This document shows positions 13,610 through 25,378 of a DNA stretch of 64,000 nucleotides, piece by piece. The stretch is from Macrocybe gigantea. Taxonomy: Eukaryota; Basidiomycota; Agaricomycetes; Agaricales; Callistosporiaceae. The notes beneath the pieces are model-generated. The model ran no database searches. It worked only from the letters and a program-made list of their open reading frames with translations, and was not told the origin of the DNA. The stretch's first letter is position 1. Each line of letters begins with the position of its first letter. Location of the stretch: NCBI GenBank assembly GCA_011319805.1, contig SJRY01000239.1, positions 100,517 to 164,516 on the forward strand. Reading direction: 5' to 3'. A program made the position numbers and the translations under genes.

Positions 13610-14115
13610 CCTAGTACTGCCTATCAGTATATTGTTTGCAAATGGAACTCTCAGTTACTCTTCATTTGCGGCTATCCTTCTAGCATCCTTTCGTGCCTGT
13701 CGAAAAAAAATCAAAGTTTTGCGCTATCTTCTTACAAGCAACACCATCGTCAATCAAAACGGTTTATTGAAGTTTTGGTGCCTCTTTGGAAGCGAAGGGC
13801 CATAACACGTGACCTCGTCTCGCGTTGTCTCCTCCCCTCACTTGCCTGCTTCGCACCAACCCGCCACACCATTCTGCAGCTCTCCTTGCTGATTTGACCA
13901 AAGACCAGCCGCCTGACCCGTCACGTCGCTTCAGGACCCACCCGCCGCTGCAGCTCGTCCCGGCCAGGCTCAGGTCAGCGGTTGAGTCGGAAAGCTGACG
14001 CTTTCCCCCCCACCACATCGCTACCCGCCTTGTGTGACTCACCTCCACAGCAACCGACAAAGACGACATTTCAAATTATTTAAGGCATCCTTGTGCAGAT
14101 TAACTCTTGACTCCC
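13610..14115. other. Intergenic, no gene seen
   Basis: No supported gene. It lies between convergent-free tandem plus-strand genes and presumably holds the PLC1 3' end and the F-box gene promoter. Confidence 0.4.
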
Positions 14116-15846
14116 ATGGCGGACACGACTTCTACATGCATAAAAAGCTCGCTTCCATTTCCTACAGAAATAACGCTACGTATACTGGCCGAACTCGATG
14201 TTGAGGACGTGCTGATGGTCTGTTCATTCATAACATGTCTCACAGTTTCCCTGACGGAAACCTAGGTCTCCAAAAGATTGCGCACAATCGCAAAAGAACG
14301 CTCTCTTGGAAGCACTTGTTCCATTCCTGCTACGCTCAGCTCCTGCCTCGTGCACCGCTGTTGGAGGAACCCTTTCAGGCATACACCGCCGGCGAACTGG
14401 AAAGGCTCGTCACGCACCGTAGTCGCCAAAGGAAACTGTGGAGCGGCGAATACAGTGGTGTCGCGCATTCGACTCGAGTCCCGTTCTCCCTTTCGGTCTT
14501 CACCCGCTTCACTGTTGATTCGAGGCGGACGATGGTTGTTAACTGTGACGTTAGACAAGGCCAGCGTCCTAGTTCACGACGCTGACTCCCCATTAGTGAA
14601 ACCAAAAGTCCTTTGCGTACCTCCGCCACTTCAAGAGTCAGATCTTGCTGGAATTCGAAGAACGTGCTTCCACTACGGCAGCGACGTGGTCGACAAGCAA
14701 CTCCACATCGATGGCATCATTTACGATATAGATGATGACTCTCCAACGCTCCAATTCAACCTCTGCATGCGGTGAATTACCGATTCTTTGTTTTGCTCGG
14801 ACATACTTTTCTAATTTTTTTTAGTTGCAGAACAGTTCCTGGCGACAGTTTCCTGGTCTTTCAAATATGGAGAGTCGCTCTTACTGGCCATGGACATGAC
14901 GCAACTCTCAATGCTACACACACACAAACAATTGTCACAGTCCTTTCATACCGCCATTATAGTATTTTCGTGGAGACTTTGAAGAAAGACTACTTGCTCT
15001 TGACTATAAAAGACCGCAACAGCCAAGCATGGCAAGACCGCAGAGCGCTAACGATCCTTGACTGGAAACGGTCGACACCCACGGATCTCTGTACAGCTCT
15101 CATTCAAGTTGGCATAACCCCCGGACTCGACAAATATACCCGTGACGGTGAACGTCTGGTACGTTATTCTGAAATACTTCGTGAGAGAAATTCCTTTTTT
15201 GAGTCTTTTGCCTACCTAGACGAGCGCGACCTTGCTTCCGAACAACAGGTTACTTTGCTTTACGACGAGTTCCGCCATGCTATACGACATGCCCGAATTC
15301 CGACTTGTGCCGAAAGGCTCGTTCATGTTCGAAGGGATACAGGAAGTTACACAACCGCTTTGGATGTTACCCGCTCTGCTCAATGGCGAAGATTCCCAGA
15401 CCATCGTCGTATATAGCATTCCGCCCCTCTCGCCAGAAAGTGGTGAAGGAGATATCATCAAAGCTCTTTTCTCTACTGATAACGGCATCTATGGATTGGC
15501 TCTTCAAGAGGAGAATAATCTGATTCCGCCGAGGCTGTTCAGAGCTATAGCTTTCCCAGAGAAATTCACAGACATCCGGTGTGTCACCCCTGGGGCTGCA
15601 TTTGTCGCGTGCGAACCAGGTCCTTATGCGACGGGGGGCTATGCATGCCTCAGCGATGATACTGTCGATTCAGTGGAAAGCAGCCATGATCAGTGGGATG
15701 CTCTTCCGTCGCTCCCGTTCGAACAGGAAAGCATTGCAATTTCGCAGTATGATACCGCTACGGCTGTCTATCCTGTCAACCTGAAAAACGCGGCATACCT
15801 GCAATATGACGACGAGTCGGGCCGGCTTGTAATGTCTGAATGCTGA
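14116..15846 (+). CDS. F-box protein, C terminus cut by a retroposon
   Basis: The first exon and the start of the second read FPTEITLRILAELDVEDVLM then VSKRLRTIAKERSL, a typical N-terminal F-box that would bind Skp1 in an SCF ubiquitin ligase. Downstream sequence (LIRGGRWLLTVTLD, then beta-rich segments such as VLSYRHYSIFVETLKKDYLLL) matches the layout of the large Agaricomycete F-box family with a propeller-like C-terminal region; the substrate is unknown. Introns lie at about 14219-14267, 14775-14824 and 15160-15221. A one-base frame break sits near 14305 (between KERSL and WKHLF) and further breaks lie in 14400-14480. The present stop (15844-15846) is created by an insertion. Joining the sequence across the 14-bp duplication keeps the frame open for 43 more codons to TAG at 16243-16245. 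Confidence 0.8.
15831..15844 (+). repeat. Target-site duplication, left copy
   Basis: AATGTCTGAATGCT, repeated exactly at 16101-16114. It flanks the poly-A-tailed insertion and lies in the coding frame of the F-box gene. Confidence 0.9.
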
Positions 15847-16064
15847 CATCGCGCCGCTAGAGGAGCAGCTTGTATACAGTCGTGTCTTGAAAACGGTGCA
15901 AGGCGCCGGGCCCACTGGGGATAGGAGCGTGTGGATTGCAGCTTTGCTGCACCATGACGACCGCAGTGGGTGTTGAGAGAGCGACTGAACACAACCTTTC
16001 ATTTAGATACTTATAAGATGTAGAGTCCGACATAAGGCGCCGCCTTGATGGACTAAAATGGACA

Positions 16065-16100
<36 letters not shown>
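15845..16100 (+). mobile_element. SINE-like or processed retroposon with poly-A tail
   Basis: A 256-bp insert flanked by perfect 14-bp direct repeats and ending in a run of about 35 A (16066-16100). This is the signature of target-primed reverse transcription by a LINE-type machinery. The 220-bp body has no long frame and no clear Pol III A/B boxes, so it may be a SINE with an unusual head, or a retrocopied 3' end of a cellular transcript. It sits in the last exon of the F-box gene and supplies its present stop codon. The long intact A-run and unmutated duplication suggest a recent event. Confidence 0.8.
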
Positions 16101-16104
<4 letters not shown>

Positions 16105-16114
16105 TCTGAATGCT
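16101..16114 (+). repeat. Target-site duplication, right copy
   Basis: Exact copy of 15831-15844, directly after the poly-A run. The original reading frame of the F-box gene resumes here and continues to TAG at 16243-16245. Confidence 0.9.
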
Positions 16115-16486
16115 ATTCCGGGGGCTTCCTGACAATTCATGTGATGGAGAAGGAGTGGGCCCGTCGCACAACCACGGCTCTGAAGATGCCATCGCAGATG
16201 GGTCGCCGCCACACTGTCTGGGAGTGGTTCGGCACTCAGCACTAGGTAGATGAACGGATACACATAGATTTTGTGCGACGTTCCTGTCTCAGTTGGGCTC
16301 ACGCTGAAAAAGAGGAAACACGAATGTGGAGCAGAAAGGTGCTGCCATGGAAGGGCCACATTCGTCACATTCGGGGTGGCAATCACGCGGTCGAGAACGT
16401 GAAATGTGATTCAGTTGTACACGACTCGAGGCCTCAACCTCAGCATTACCACAACGCTTTGAGACTCAATCGCCATCACCGAAAGC

Positions 16487-17899
16487 ATGAGCTCTGAGAA
16501 TCCCAAGGTTTCGCATCTGGACACATACCTCGTGCGTCTCGCCAACAGCCTGCGCGACAAGACATACTGCGAAGGTACCCTATCTGTTTCTCCGGACAAC
16601 CTCTATCTGTATTATGGAAAAGATCAGAACGCACGGTAAGACATGAGAGTCCGCCTCTGCAAGCCAACATGGCCTGACAATCGTTTGTGTATCTTCTAGT
16701 CGCCTCAATTTACGCGACGCAACAGAACAAGAGCTGGCAAATCTGGCTTCCTTCTGCGAGCCCGCCACATTTGGTCGCAACGATCAAGATGTGCTCGACG
16801 AAAGCTATCGCAAGGCCGGAAAGTTGGATCTCCAACATTTCTCTTCCACTTTCCAGCTGCATGCATCCGATCTGCTAGAGACCATCTCACCAGAGTTCGT
16901 GGTCGGTCGAAAGGATCAGAAGTACAAGATCAAAGCAGAACTGTACAAGCTCAACGTTTACAGTACGTTTTCTAGACGATGTTGCCCAACAATAGGGATG
17001 GATTGACAGGCGATCATGATAGGCCAAGGTGGTTTCTTCAAGAGTCACAAAGACACTCCTCGAGCGCGGAACATGTTCGGTTCTCTGGTCATTGCCTTTC
17101 CCACTTTCCATAAAGGTGGCGAGCTAGTTCTTCGCCATAAAGGTCACGAATGGGTACACAATTCGGCAGAACTCCTATCAGGCAGAAAGACGGAGACCCT
17201 CGTCAGCTATGTCGCCTTCTACAGCGATGTAGATCATGAAGTCCTGCCGGTCACTGCGGGCCACCGCATCACATTGACGTATAACCTCTATTTGGTGCGA
17301 AAGACACCAGCGGCGCTGCAGAAAGACCTCTCCATCACATATTCGTGCGAGGCGTCCATCAGAACGATCATCTCTGAACTTCTCAAAGATCCTTCTGTTC
17401 TTCCTGACGGAGGCCATCTTGGCTTATGGCTGGCGCACCAGTATGCATTTTTCAAGGAGTACGACAGCTCTGGCAAACAGCATCATGAATTTTACAAGTC
17501 GTGGATTACCTGAAGGGAAGCGATGGGATAATGTTCGATGTGTGCCAGGACTTCTCGCTCCAGGTCTATCCTCGCGTTGTCTATGAAACAGACGTAGCCA
17601 CAATCATGCTGGATCATATTGCGCGCCCGCAAGGGCACCGGTATGAATGTGAAGAAGACGTGGTGGAGGATCTAGAGGGAACCATCATCTCTGTTACTGA
17701 TGAATATCGCAAGTCAATGCGTGGGAAGGCCGTGGTGAACGTCCATTGGATCAACAGGCTAAAGCCCCTTAATCGCATCAAGACAGATTATATCTCTTAT
17801 GGCAATCAAGCTACCTTGTCTGCATTGTACGGGAACGTCTGCCTCATAATCGAGGTTGGGAAATATGGCGCAAGGCAGAAAGAGAACGAGGTAGAATGA
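16487..17899 (+). CDS. 2OG-Fe(II) dioxygenase, prolyl-4-hydroxylase-like
   Basis: Three main exons (16487-16635, 16700-16962, 17025-17899). The core reads LYKLNVY, then FFKSHKDTPRARNMFGSLV, where H and D of SHKD are the first iron ligands. GGELVLRHKG and DVDHEVLPVTAGHRITLTYNLYL follow, the latter supplying the distal His and the 2-oxoglutarate-binding Arg. This is a fungal-specific member of the Fe2OG superfamily; the substrate is unknown. The C-terminal part (LKGSDGIMFDV to LYGNVCLII) is the conserved fungal extension. A single-base break near 17498 (FYK to VVDYLKG) would be repaired by one more A in an AA run. The start follows the first in-frame ATG. Confident in fold, not in role. Confidence 0.85.
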
Positions 17900-18701
17900 A
17901 GATCTGAGGAGTCGTGCATTGTCAGTCGTGACACGCGTGGCGATGTACAGTACAAGTTATGCTTCATTTGCGGAAAGCCTGATAGAAATCTTCATTTTGA
18001 CCTCAAAGTTCAAATTGATTGCGCGACCATATGATCTGCCTCTCGTTGCTGATTTCCGGGTGCCAATGCACCGACATCATCCTCAGTTTTGCATTCCACG
18101 GTCTGTCCGGCTTTTTGCTGTAGAAATATGCGCAAGCGTCTCTGGGCATTTCCCTTGATTAAAACCAAATCTCGCATTCGGAAGATCCCTCGTCATGCGA
18201 TGTTAATCGACAGATTTAATTTTGTTAGTACTTCCAAGGCTGTTGTGTTCATCTTCGCTGATCTGCCGTTTTGAAATACCCAGGGATCCACTTTAGTGTG
18301 GTGTTGTCGCTTGACATATGAGCATGTGAGTCTGGTGCACCATGTCTTATTCGGAGCAAGGCTTGCTGCAAAGTCGTCGATCGTTGACAACAGGGAGTTG
18401 GGCGTATAGGAGCGTTCCGTGTCCCGCGAATGAAAGCCCAAATCAATGATCGCTGCTACGAATGCCTTCCAGCGCCACGTCACGCGTCAGGCCTTCAGGT
18501 CTTATCTGATCTTACATTCGGCGCGAGGCCACGACGCGACGCGTCCAGGCTTATGGCACCGCGCAGGGGTCACGCGCCCATGAACAACTCGCTTCAGATG
18601 ACAGGTATGTTCAACAAGCTTCCTTGCACCATGTGGGGCCCCACTGGACTGACATATAAATGTTGTATGTTCCGATTTGAACTGTCCGCCTTTCCAGGGA
18701 C
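17900..18701. other. Intergenic; possible 5' exon of the UNC93-like gene
   Basis: No independent gene was recognised. ATGs at 18553 and 18580 followed by a gtatgt donor at about 18605 and a tttccag acceptor at about 18698 could form the first exon of the downstream transporter, but the joined frame is off by one base. Confidence 0.35.
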
Positions 18702-20871
18702 ATGTATGACACCCCTGGTAATGAGAAGCCTTGGAGGAAGGTGTATGATGTCTGGAGGACGCCGTTGGCCCAAATTGTGCTCATATCATTTATCTGTTTT
18801 TGCTGCCCAGGTGAGCTGCCTTCCATCACCATTTGTCTTGGCTCATGCTGTCGTGACCAGGGATGTACAATGCCATCACGGGTCTCGGCGGTTCCGGACA
18901 ATTGGACAGCACCGTCGCCGCAAACGCGACTGTTGCTCTGCTTGCCGCCACAGCAGCCTCAGCTATAACAGTGGTGCCTGCCATTTTCGATGTAAGCCAC
19001 TGCGATATGATGAACTCCAGGCATTGACTCACGATGTGGGATCAAGATACTAGGACCTCGTGCATGCCTACTGATAGGTACATCTCAATCATACAGACGT
19101 CTATGATCTGATTGCCATACCAGGTGGATGGACATATGCTCTATATTCGGGCGCTCTTCTCTGTTACAATCATACTGGTAATGCTGCTTTCGTCATTGCG
19201 AGCGGTGCGATCTTGGGCCTGGGAGCTTCCTTCTTATGGGTAGCACAAGGGGCGGTGAGGATTCACTCCGTCATCAATCCGGAAGTATGCTGAACCTTTG
19301 CGCGATACGTTACGTGCAGATCATGGTTTCCTATCCGTCGCCAGATATGAAAGGCCGGGCGATCGCTACGTTTTGGGTTGGCGCTCCACAGTTGTCTTTC
19401 TGATGTATCATACTCTCACTGATGACAATCAGGTCATTTTCAACCTCGGCGGAGGTATAGGTTCCTTTATCTCGTTTGGGCTTAATTACCATTCCAAGCG
19501 CGGTACGGTCACGGACGGCACCTGTGGGTATTGGTAGATCTACCCCTCCGTTTTCCGCAGTTTTGTTTCCTTCCTAAACTCATGGCTTAGATGGCGCTTT
19601 CATGGCTATCATGCGTAAGCGGGGCATTTCAATTGATCCTTTTGATCCATTTCTCATGCTTTCTTATCACCCTGTCCTAAGTTCTAGGATGGGTCATCTC
19701 CGTATTTATCGCTCCTCCTTACAAAGTCGTCCGAGAAGATGGCACACGAGTCGGAGAACCTCCTTCACCGAGTCAGGGTGGATTCAATGCATCCTTCAGA
19801 CGGGAGCTGAACAACTTTTATGTCTCGTTGACGAATTGGCGCATCATCCTGCTTATTCCAGCATTCTTCTGCGCCAACTTTTTCTATTCATACCAGCAGA
19901 ACAGTGTCAACGGTGCGCACTGTCTCCTTTTAGTTCACATCGTGCCCATCAGGCCCTTAGGGGATACGTTTACGCTTCGCACACGCTCGCTTAATGGCGC
20001 CATGTACTGGATTGCGCAGATGGTAAGGATAAGCATGTATCTCTGCGAGAGGAGTGACAGAAATGCTCCTAGTTCGGCGGTCTCGTCATCGGAGTGCTCC
20101 TGGACCTGAAATGGTTCACCCGACCGCAGCGGGCAATGCTCGGGTACGTGTTCGTCCTAGCCACAGGATTTTCGATTTGGGGAGGTCGGTGTCACTCTGC
20201 CGCAAGCCCCATGCCCCGCGTAGTGACTCGGTTTTTCAATGCAGGTGGCCTAGCATTCCAGCGATGGGCCAATCACATCAACCGCAAGCAGTGGCTTGAC
20301 TTCACGAACAGCCGAACATACATCGGACCGTTTTGGCTGTACGTCGAAATTCGCTTTGGCTCCATTCGCTAAAACGCGTTTAGGTATTTCTTCTACGGTG
20401 CTTTTGATGCGTTTTGGCAGGTAAAGATAGTTTGCCCTTGACGTCTTCTGGATCTTTATCTGACTTGCTCAAGTCCTACTGCTATTGGCTCATGGCTTCC
20501 CTGGCGGAATCTCCGGAAGCAGCAGCCAAGTTCGTCGGACGTGAGCATGCCTTCTTTCTTGGGTGTCTTGCGCCAAGCCTGATCCTGTGAAGTGTATAAA
20601 ACGTTCCAAGCTACAGGCGGTGCTGTGGCATGGCGTATAAACGCATTGAAATGTAATATCTCGAGCTTTTATCCATTGCCGTGCGAACCTGACCCGGTCT
20701 CATGAAGATGCGCCGTTAACCCAGCTTACGATCAATTGGTCGCTCCTGGGCGCTGCGCTCGTCTTTGCACTTCCTACCGTGCTCTCCATCACGCCGTCCC
20801 CGACAGTACACAACGACAATGGCAAAGGCAAGACGACACTCACAACGGACGATGGAGCCCCTTCAGTGTAA
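18702..20871 (+). CDS. UNC93-like MFS transporter
   Basis: Multi-pass membrane protein of the UNC-93/DUF895 branch of the major facilitator superfamily, assembled from many short exons. Conserved stretches in order: PLAQIVLISFICFCCPGMYNAITGLGG (18756-18883), YALYSGALLCYNHTGNAAFVI, ILGLGASFLWVAQGA then IMVSYP, TFWVIFNLGGGIGSFISFGLN, NWRIILLIPAFFCANFFYSYQQN, LNGAMYWIAQM then FGGLVIGVLLDLKWFTR, YFFYGAFDAFWQSYCYWLM, YKTFQATGGAVAWRINALK, and a last helix LTINWSLLGAALVFALPTVLS. Introns include 18811-18860 and about 20643-20706. About eleven membrane helices are visible. The transported substrate is unknown; fungal members are often poorly characterised. The true start may lie in an upstream exon (ATG 18553 or 18580). 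Confidence 0.85.
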
Positions 20872-21458
20872 CGCTCAGTCAGTTCGGCGTTCCAGGGAAA
20901 GAACTAGTTTTAGTGGGCTCTATTTGGGGCACTAGCGATCGGATGGGCTTTAGTAGGGTAACAAATATCCTCGCGAATGATATGATCCTCGCACACGAGG
21001 CCTGCAATAGGAGAGTACCCAGGAGAAGGAATGAAACGAACATACTCCAAAATTGGCGGCGAAAGAGTCCGTTGTACACGCCAGTTGTGATCATGGCGAC
21101 GCAGACTGTACCCTCTTTCGTCGCGCTGACATACATACGGATCGTGAATGGCCGCCGTACCATTCTCAGGGAGGGACCGAAACCCACTCGCCGCCCTCGG
21201 CACGCCTTCAACAGTCAATAGGAGGTGCCGATGCCACCGTGAAGTGGGTACATCGGCCTACCTCATGGACGATCGAAGGGCGCGATACGTCATCGTTCAA
21301 CAATCAATCGTGGACAAGGACGCCGAACGCAGTGCATGAAAGGACAGGCCGCCGAAAGAATCACCCTAGGCTCCGCGGGGGCAGCAAGGCGACTTTTGTC
21401 AAAGTCCTTGACGAACGCCTGCTCCTATAAGCTCAATTGCAGTATAAAACCTGTGGAA
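20872..21458. other. Intergenic, TATA box near the end
   Basis: No recognised gene; a minus-strand open frame (20879-21211) has no family features. AGTATAAAAC at 21441-21450 is a good TATA box about 10 nt before the ATG at 21459, which implies a very short leader or a start further downstream. Confidence 0.4.
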
Positions 21459-22071
21459 ATGTACACGGAGCATTATCGCACAATCGGCTATCCAAAAAAA
21501 AGGTGAACTCGCCGAACATGTACAGGTGTGTTGTGCTTGAAATTGTCACGAGTCCTGTTGACGTTGAATGTGTCTTTGCAGACTAAAACAATCTGACGGC
21601 CCGAAACTCTACCTGGTCGGCGGCTACAGACTCAGCTATGCTCAAATACACCGGTGGTGCTTATCACACAACATCCATCCACGATCATACCGACTGCTAT
21701 CCACCATCAACGATTGGCTGCTCGACCACGAATATCCTTTCCGTGTCTTGTCACACATGTTCAGCGGGCTTGTAGAGGACAGTGGTTTCCTCTTCATCAC
21801 GCATCAGAAGGAACTCTCTGGGCTGAGCGAAGAGATGAAGCTGTTCGAAGAAGACGCCATGGACAAGTCGGTGAAAAGTTGGTTCAGCGCCGAGAGCGAT
21901 TTGGAAGAAGAAGAAGAGTTTGATGATAGGATTCGATTCGTCACAGTGAGAAAGGTCGTGAAAAAGTCATCCGCCGTAGGATCATATTGTATTCATTTCA
22001 ACCATCGGACGAAAATTATGAGGACGCCTGGGGCACCAGAGTTGACGTACCTCCCCACAGTTCTAGAATAA
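21459..22071 (+). CDS. Hypothetical protein, fungal, acidic C-terminal half
   Basis: Two exons (21459-21502, 21582-22071) join in frame to about 177 aa: MYTEHYRTIGYPKK, then RLKQSDGPKLYLVGGYRLSY. Visible features are aromatic- and His-rich sequence (AQIHRWCLSHNIHPRSYRL), a short acidic coiled patch (DLEEEEEFDDR) and a basic VRKVVKKSS segment. No signal peptide or membrane helix was seen. I do not recognise the family. Such short lineage-specific proteins are common in Agaricomycetes. The clean splice junction and the coding-like frame support a real gene. Confidence 0.6.
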
Positions 22072-22910
22072 ATATATGTTTCAAACTTCACTTACCTGTC
22101 CAGAGTTATATGCCCAGTATACCGTTGAACAGAATAGCGCAACATGCAATTCGTCATGCGTTGTTCATGAATTGAATTTGCTCCAGAAGACGATCATTGC
22201 GGCCTCAGATGGATGACACCTATCGAAAAAATGATATATATATATATACGATTGCAGGCAAAAATGCATCACTTACCTTGTCATGCAGTCACATCACACT
22301 GCGGAGGACTGCGACGCGTGTCTCAAATGGTCAGCGGAACGTTCGAGGCTACAGAACGTTCCGACATCGGATAGAGCATAGCCCGACCGTCCGCAGGGCT
22401 CAACTTTACAGAGAACGGCGCCCATACATAAAGTTGAAACGCCAGGAATACGTGAATGAACTGTGAACAAAGGCCTCTTGGACTGTCGACAATTAATTGC
22501 GTGTTGAACCGAGTAGAGCGTGTTTTGTTGATCCATGTTGCAACTTGTGAGAAACTTGGTTGATCCGAAACCTTCCAGGCACCTTTCACAGCAGCTGGCC
22601 ATGGGGTGCGTGGGTCGTCTGATGCTGTGTGTTCGATAAAACCGAAAGCAATTGAACGGGCTGCTTGTCTTGACGAAAGAACGGGGCTTAGAATGACAGT
22701 CTTTTGTCTATGCTCGTCGTTCAATCCTCGCTGGCTTTTATCCGTCTGCAGTGCGGAAGCTGCCAAGGAAGATCAAGAAGCCAAGCAAGACTTCGGATGC
22801 CAGGAGGCTCTTGTCTGTGATGGCTCCTATAAAGCGTCAGATGGCCAATGGCCATCCCTGGTTCTTCTCGCCACCACTTTCTCCACCCGGTAACGAGGTC
22901 GTTTTGAAGG
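22072..22910. other. Intergenic, no gene seen
   Basis: Contains a TA dinucleotide run near 22231-22245 and scattered open frames on both strands without family features. It presumably holds the promoter of the secreted glycoprotein gene. Confidence 0.4.
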
Positions 22911-24293
22911 ATGAAGCAGCTGTCCGTTGCCTTTGCAGGCATTGTCGCCCTGAAAAGCGTCTTTGCACAGCAGAGCACATTTCCCGCCACGCCACTCGCT
23001 TCCAAACACTTTTCATATCCTACTGGCGTAGTGAGTAACATTCTGGACGTGGCCTGGCCCTCAGCTCTGAGCGCAGTTTCTCTTTTACTGTGCATGATCA
23101 CATCGCCCATGCCCTAGCCTTATAAAGTAGACACGGACACCAATCTCGTCCGAGGCCCTCAAACGGGGTACAACATCTGCAACTCGACGACAGAGAACCA
23201 AGATTCGCTGTGCCAGACGTCGTTTGTGAACTCGGTAGACGGTCCGTACACGTTTTGTCGGCGTGTCTCGCACACGCCTTGCGCGTTCCTTGTTCATCTC
23301 ACCTGGCCAATTTTGCGGGGAACAAAAAACGTTTAGACTTTTGCTTATGGGCCCCCATCCACCCCAACTCGTCTGTGGGCTCCGTGGAGGGCGAGATGGT
23401 CGCCTGGTGCACAAAGCCGGGTCGTGGCACGCGTTTGATCCCGCGAAACGCGCTGCAGGGCGTCCAGTTTATGAAAACGACAGACTATGTCCAGGTCGTC
23501 GGGTTCATCGACCAGAAAAAGATCAACATCGATCCGCAAGACTTTGGTGGCGAGATGGATCCTCACGGAGCTGATCTGGTATGCACATGTATCGCGTGTT
23601 CATGAAGCAAACTGTTTTCTGACGGTTTCAGCGCGGCAACCCGCTTGGCGGAATCCTCTTTTCCAACGCCTGGAGTGGCAACAACAATTCATATACCCAA
23701 GCCATCGAATGGCACAAGTACGTCAAAATGATATTCTCTCTGAACAACCCTCGCAGACGGCTCACCTCCTTGGCATTGCCAGCTTCATGGGCTCGAACCA
23801 GTTCTGCATCAAGGCGTGCGACCCGTCCAAGCCAAACGCGCGACGGTACTGCGAGCACGTCTTCGACCGGATCGGGTGCGCGTACAACGCGCCGAACAAC
23901 GCCAAGAACGGGACGTTCGAGACGTGCCTCGGCGAGAACCAAGACTTCCCGGGCGTGTACCAGCCCGCGCCCGGCGTGACAGTGACGTACCAGCAGCCGC
24001 CCGAAGCGGCGGGGCCGATCGTGAACATGCCGTACACCGCGCGCGTCCCGGAGAGCTCGAGCTGCACGCAGTACACGAGCTCGGTGCTGTACACCGCGCT
24101 TGCGAGTGTCGTTGCGCCTGGCGATGCGGACCCCACGAGCACGGGCGCCGCTTCGGGCACGCGCCCTGCGAGCCCTACGAATACCGGGAATTCGGGCGCG
24201 AGCAATGGTGTGGCGCCGGCAGTGGACACGGTCCTCGTCGCGACGCTGTCCAGCTTCGCCGGCGTGCTCGTGTCCGTCTGCCTATTCGCATAA
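22911..24293 (+). CDS. Secreted GPI-type glycoprotein, 'macrofage activating glycoprotein' family
   Basis: Five exons (22911-23030, 23118-23241, 23337-23578, 23632-23717, 23783-24293) give about 360 aa without a frame break. The N-terminal signal peptide (MKQLSVAFAGIVALKSVFAQ) is followed by a Cys-rich domain: GYNICNSTTENQDSLCQTS, DFCLWAPIHPNS, EGEMVAWCTKPGRGTRLIP, MKTTDYVQVVGFIDQ, GGEMDPHGADLRGNPLGG, FCIKACDPSKPNARRYCEH and CAYNAPNN. A Ser/Thr/Ala-rich stalk leads to a hydrophobic tail (VATLSSFAGVLVSVCLFA) typical of GPI attachment. Basidiomycete homologues are annotated in databases as macrofage activating glycoprotein; this comes from memory of the family and the biochemical role is not established. 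A surface or wall location is inferred. Confidence 0.8.
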
Positions 24294-25378
24294 GTAGGGG
24301 GTGGTGCTCTGCGGCTGTTTGGCATGTTCTGACATGGACATTTTACGATTAGCTACTGACTTTGTTTTATCATACATAGTTAATGTCATCCCTCATTTGG
24401 ATTCTGATTCTGTGGCATCATCCTTCCAGAGTGAGCCACGGCTATCCCATTTTAGCTATTAGGCTTGTCGCTCTGGGAATGTGTGACCAGGAAAGAAGGA
24501 CTTTCAGAGAACAGACGCACCACAACCTGCCACACGCATAATGGGAAGAGTGGAGAGTCCCTGACGCTGCGCCATCGTCGGCGGTCTCTGCGTTCCAAAA
24601 AAAAAAAGGTCAGGCGCCAATCTCTCGATCTCCGTGGGACATATCAGCCGTGCTGCGTCCATCATCTATCATCGGAGTGACAAATCCATGGAGTGTCTCC
24701 ACAACTTCTCCCGACTCTGCTCCTTCTCGGATTCGTTTTTCTTTTTTGCCTATCGTACGAGGACTCCACGGCTCTGGGTTCACCGGCATCTCCGCCGCCA
24801 TTGAGGGTGCGTTTGCGTTGCCATGTTGCCAGCAGCACAGAAACGCCGTCGCGTCGGATATAGCCTCCCCTTGCCAGCAGAACAGAACAACGACCGTGAC
24901 ACATGAGAAACTCGCAGCGGTCTGGGTCTTGTTTCGCCCTCTCATTCAAACGGTCCCGGACCATGCAAAAACGCGCACGACCAGAGAGACACAGATCAAA
25001 CACGCGGCAGAGCAGAGCAAGGGATCCGTCGAGGACTAGACCAAGTTCGCCCGGTCGCGCACGCGCCACGATCACGAACACGAGGAGATCGAAGGGGGTG
25101 ATGGTGGTGGTGGGTTTGTTTTTTCTGTGCCAGGCGGGATCGGAACCGGTCGATGGAATGAATGAAAATGTCATAAAAGAACACATTACTGATAAAACAA
25201 AGCCCTAAGTAAGAGGTAATGGTAACGTGGCAAGGGGGGGGGTGGAGGAATACAGTATATATATACACCGGAAGATCCGATTCGATGCTTTTTATTGATG
25301 GAGGCGCTGCCGGGAGGTGGGTGATTGATAAGCTCCTGTGTAAAAAGTCCATGGAAATAGTGACGAGGGAAGAAAGAG
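24294..25378. other. Intergenic between convergent genes
   Basis: About 1.1 kb between the plus-strand glycoprotein and the minus-strand HSP20-like gene, so it holds two 3' ends. No gene was recognised. Open frames on either strand lack family features; a short A-run lies at about 24596-24607. Confidence 0.4.

Noticed and set aside
20879..21211. 110-codon minus-strand frame with a hydrophobic stretch downstream of the UNC93-like gene
   Set aside because: No homology signal, no introns, and no clear promoter; kept as intergenic.
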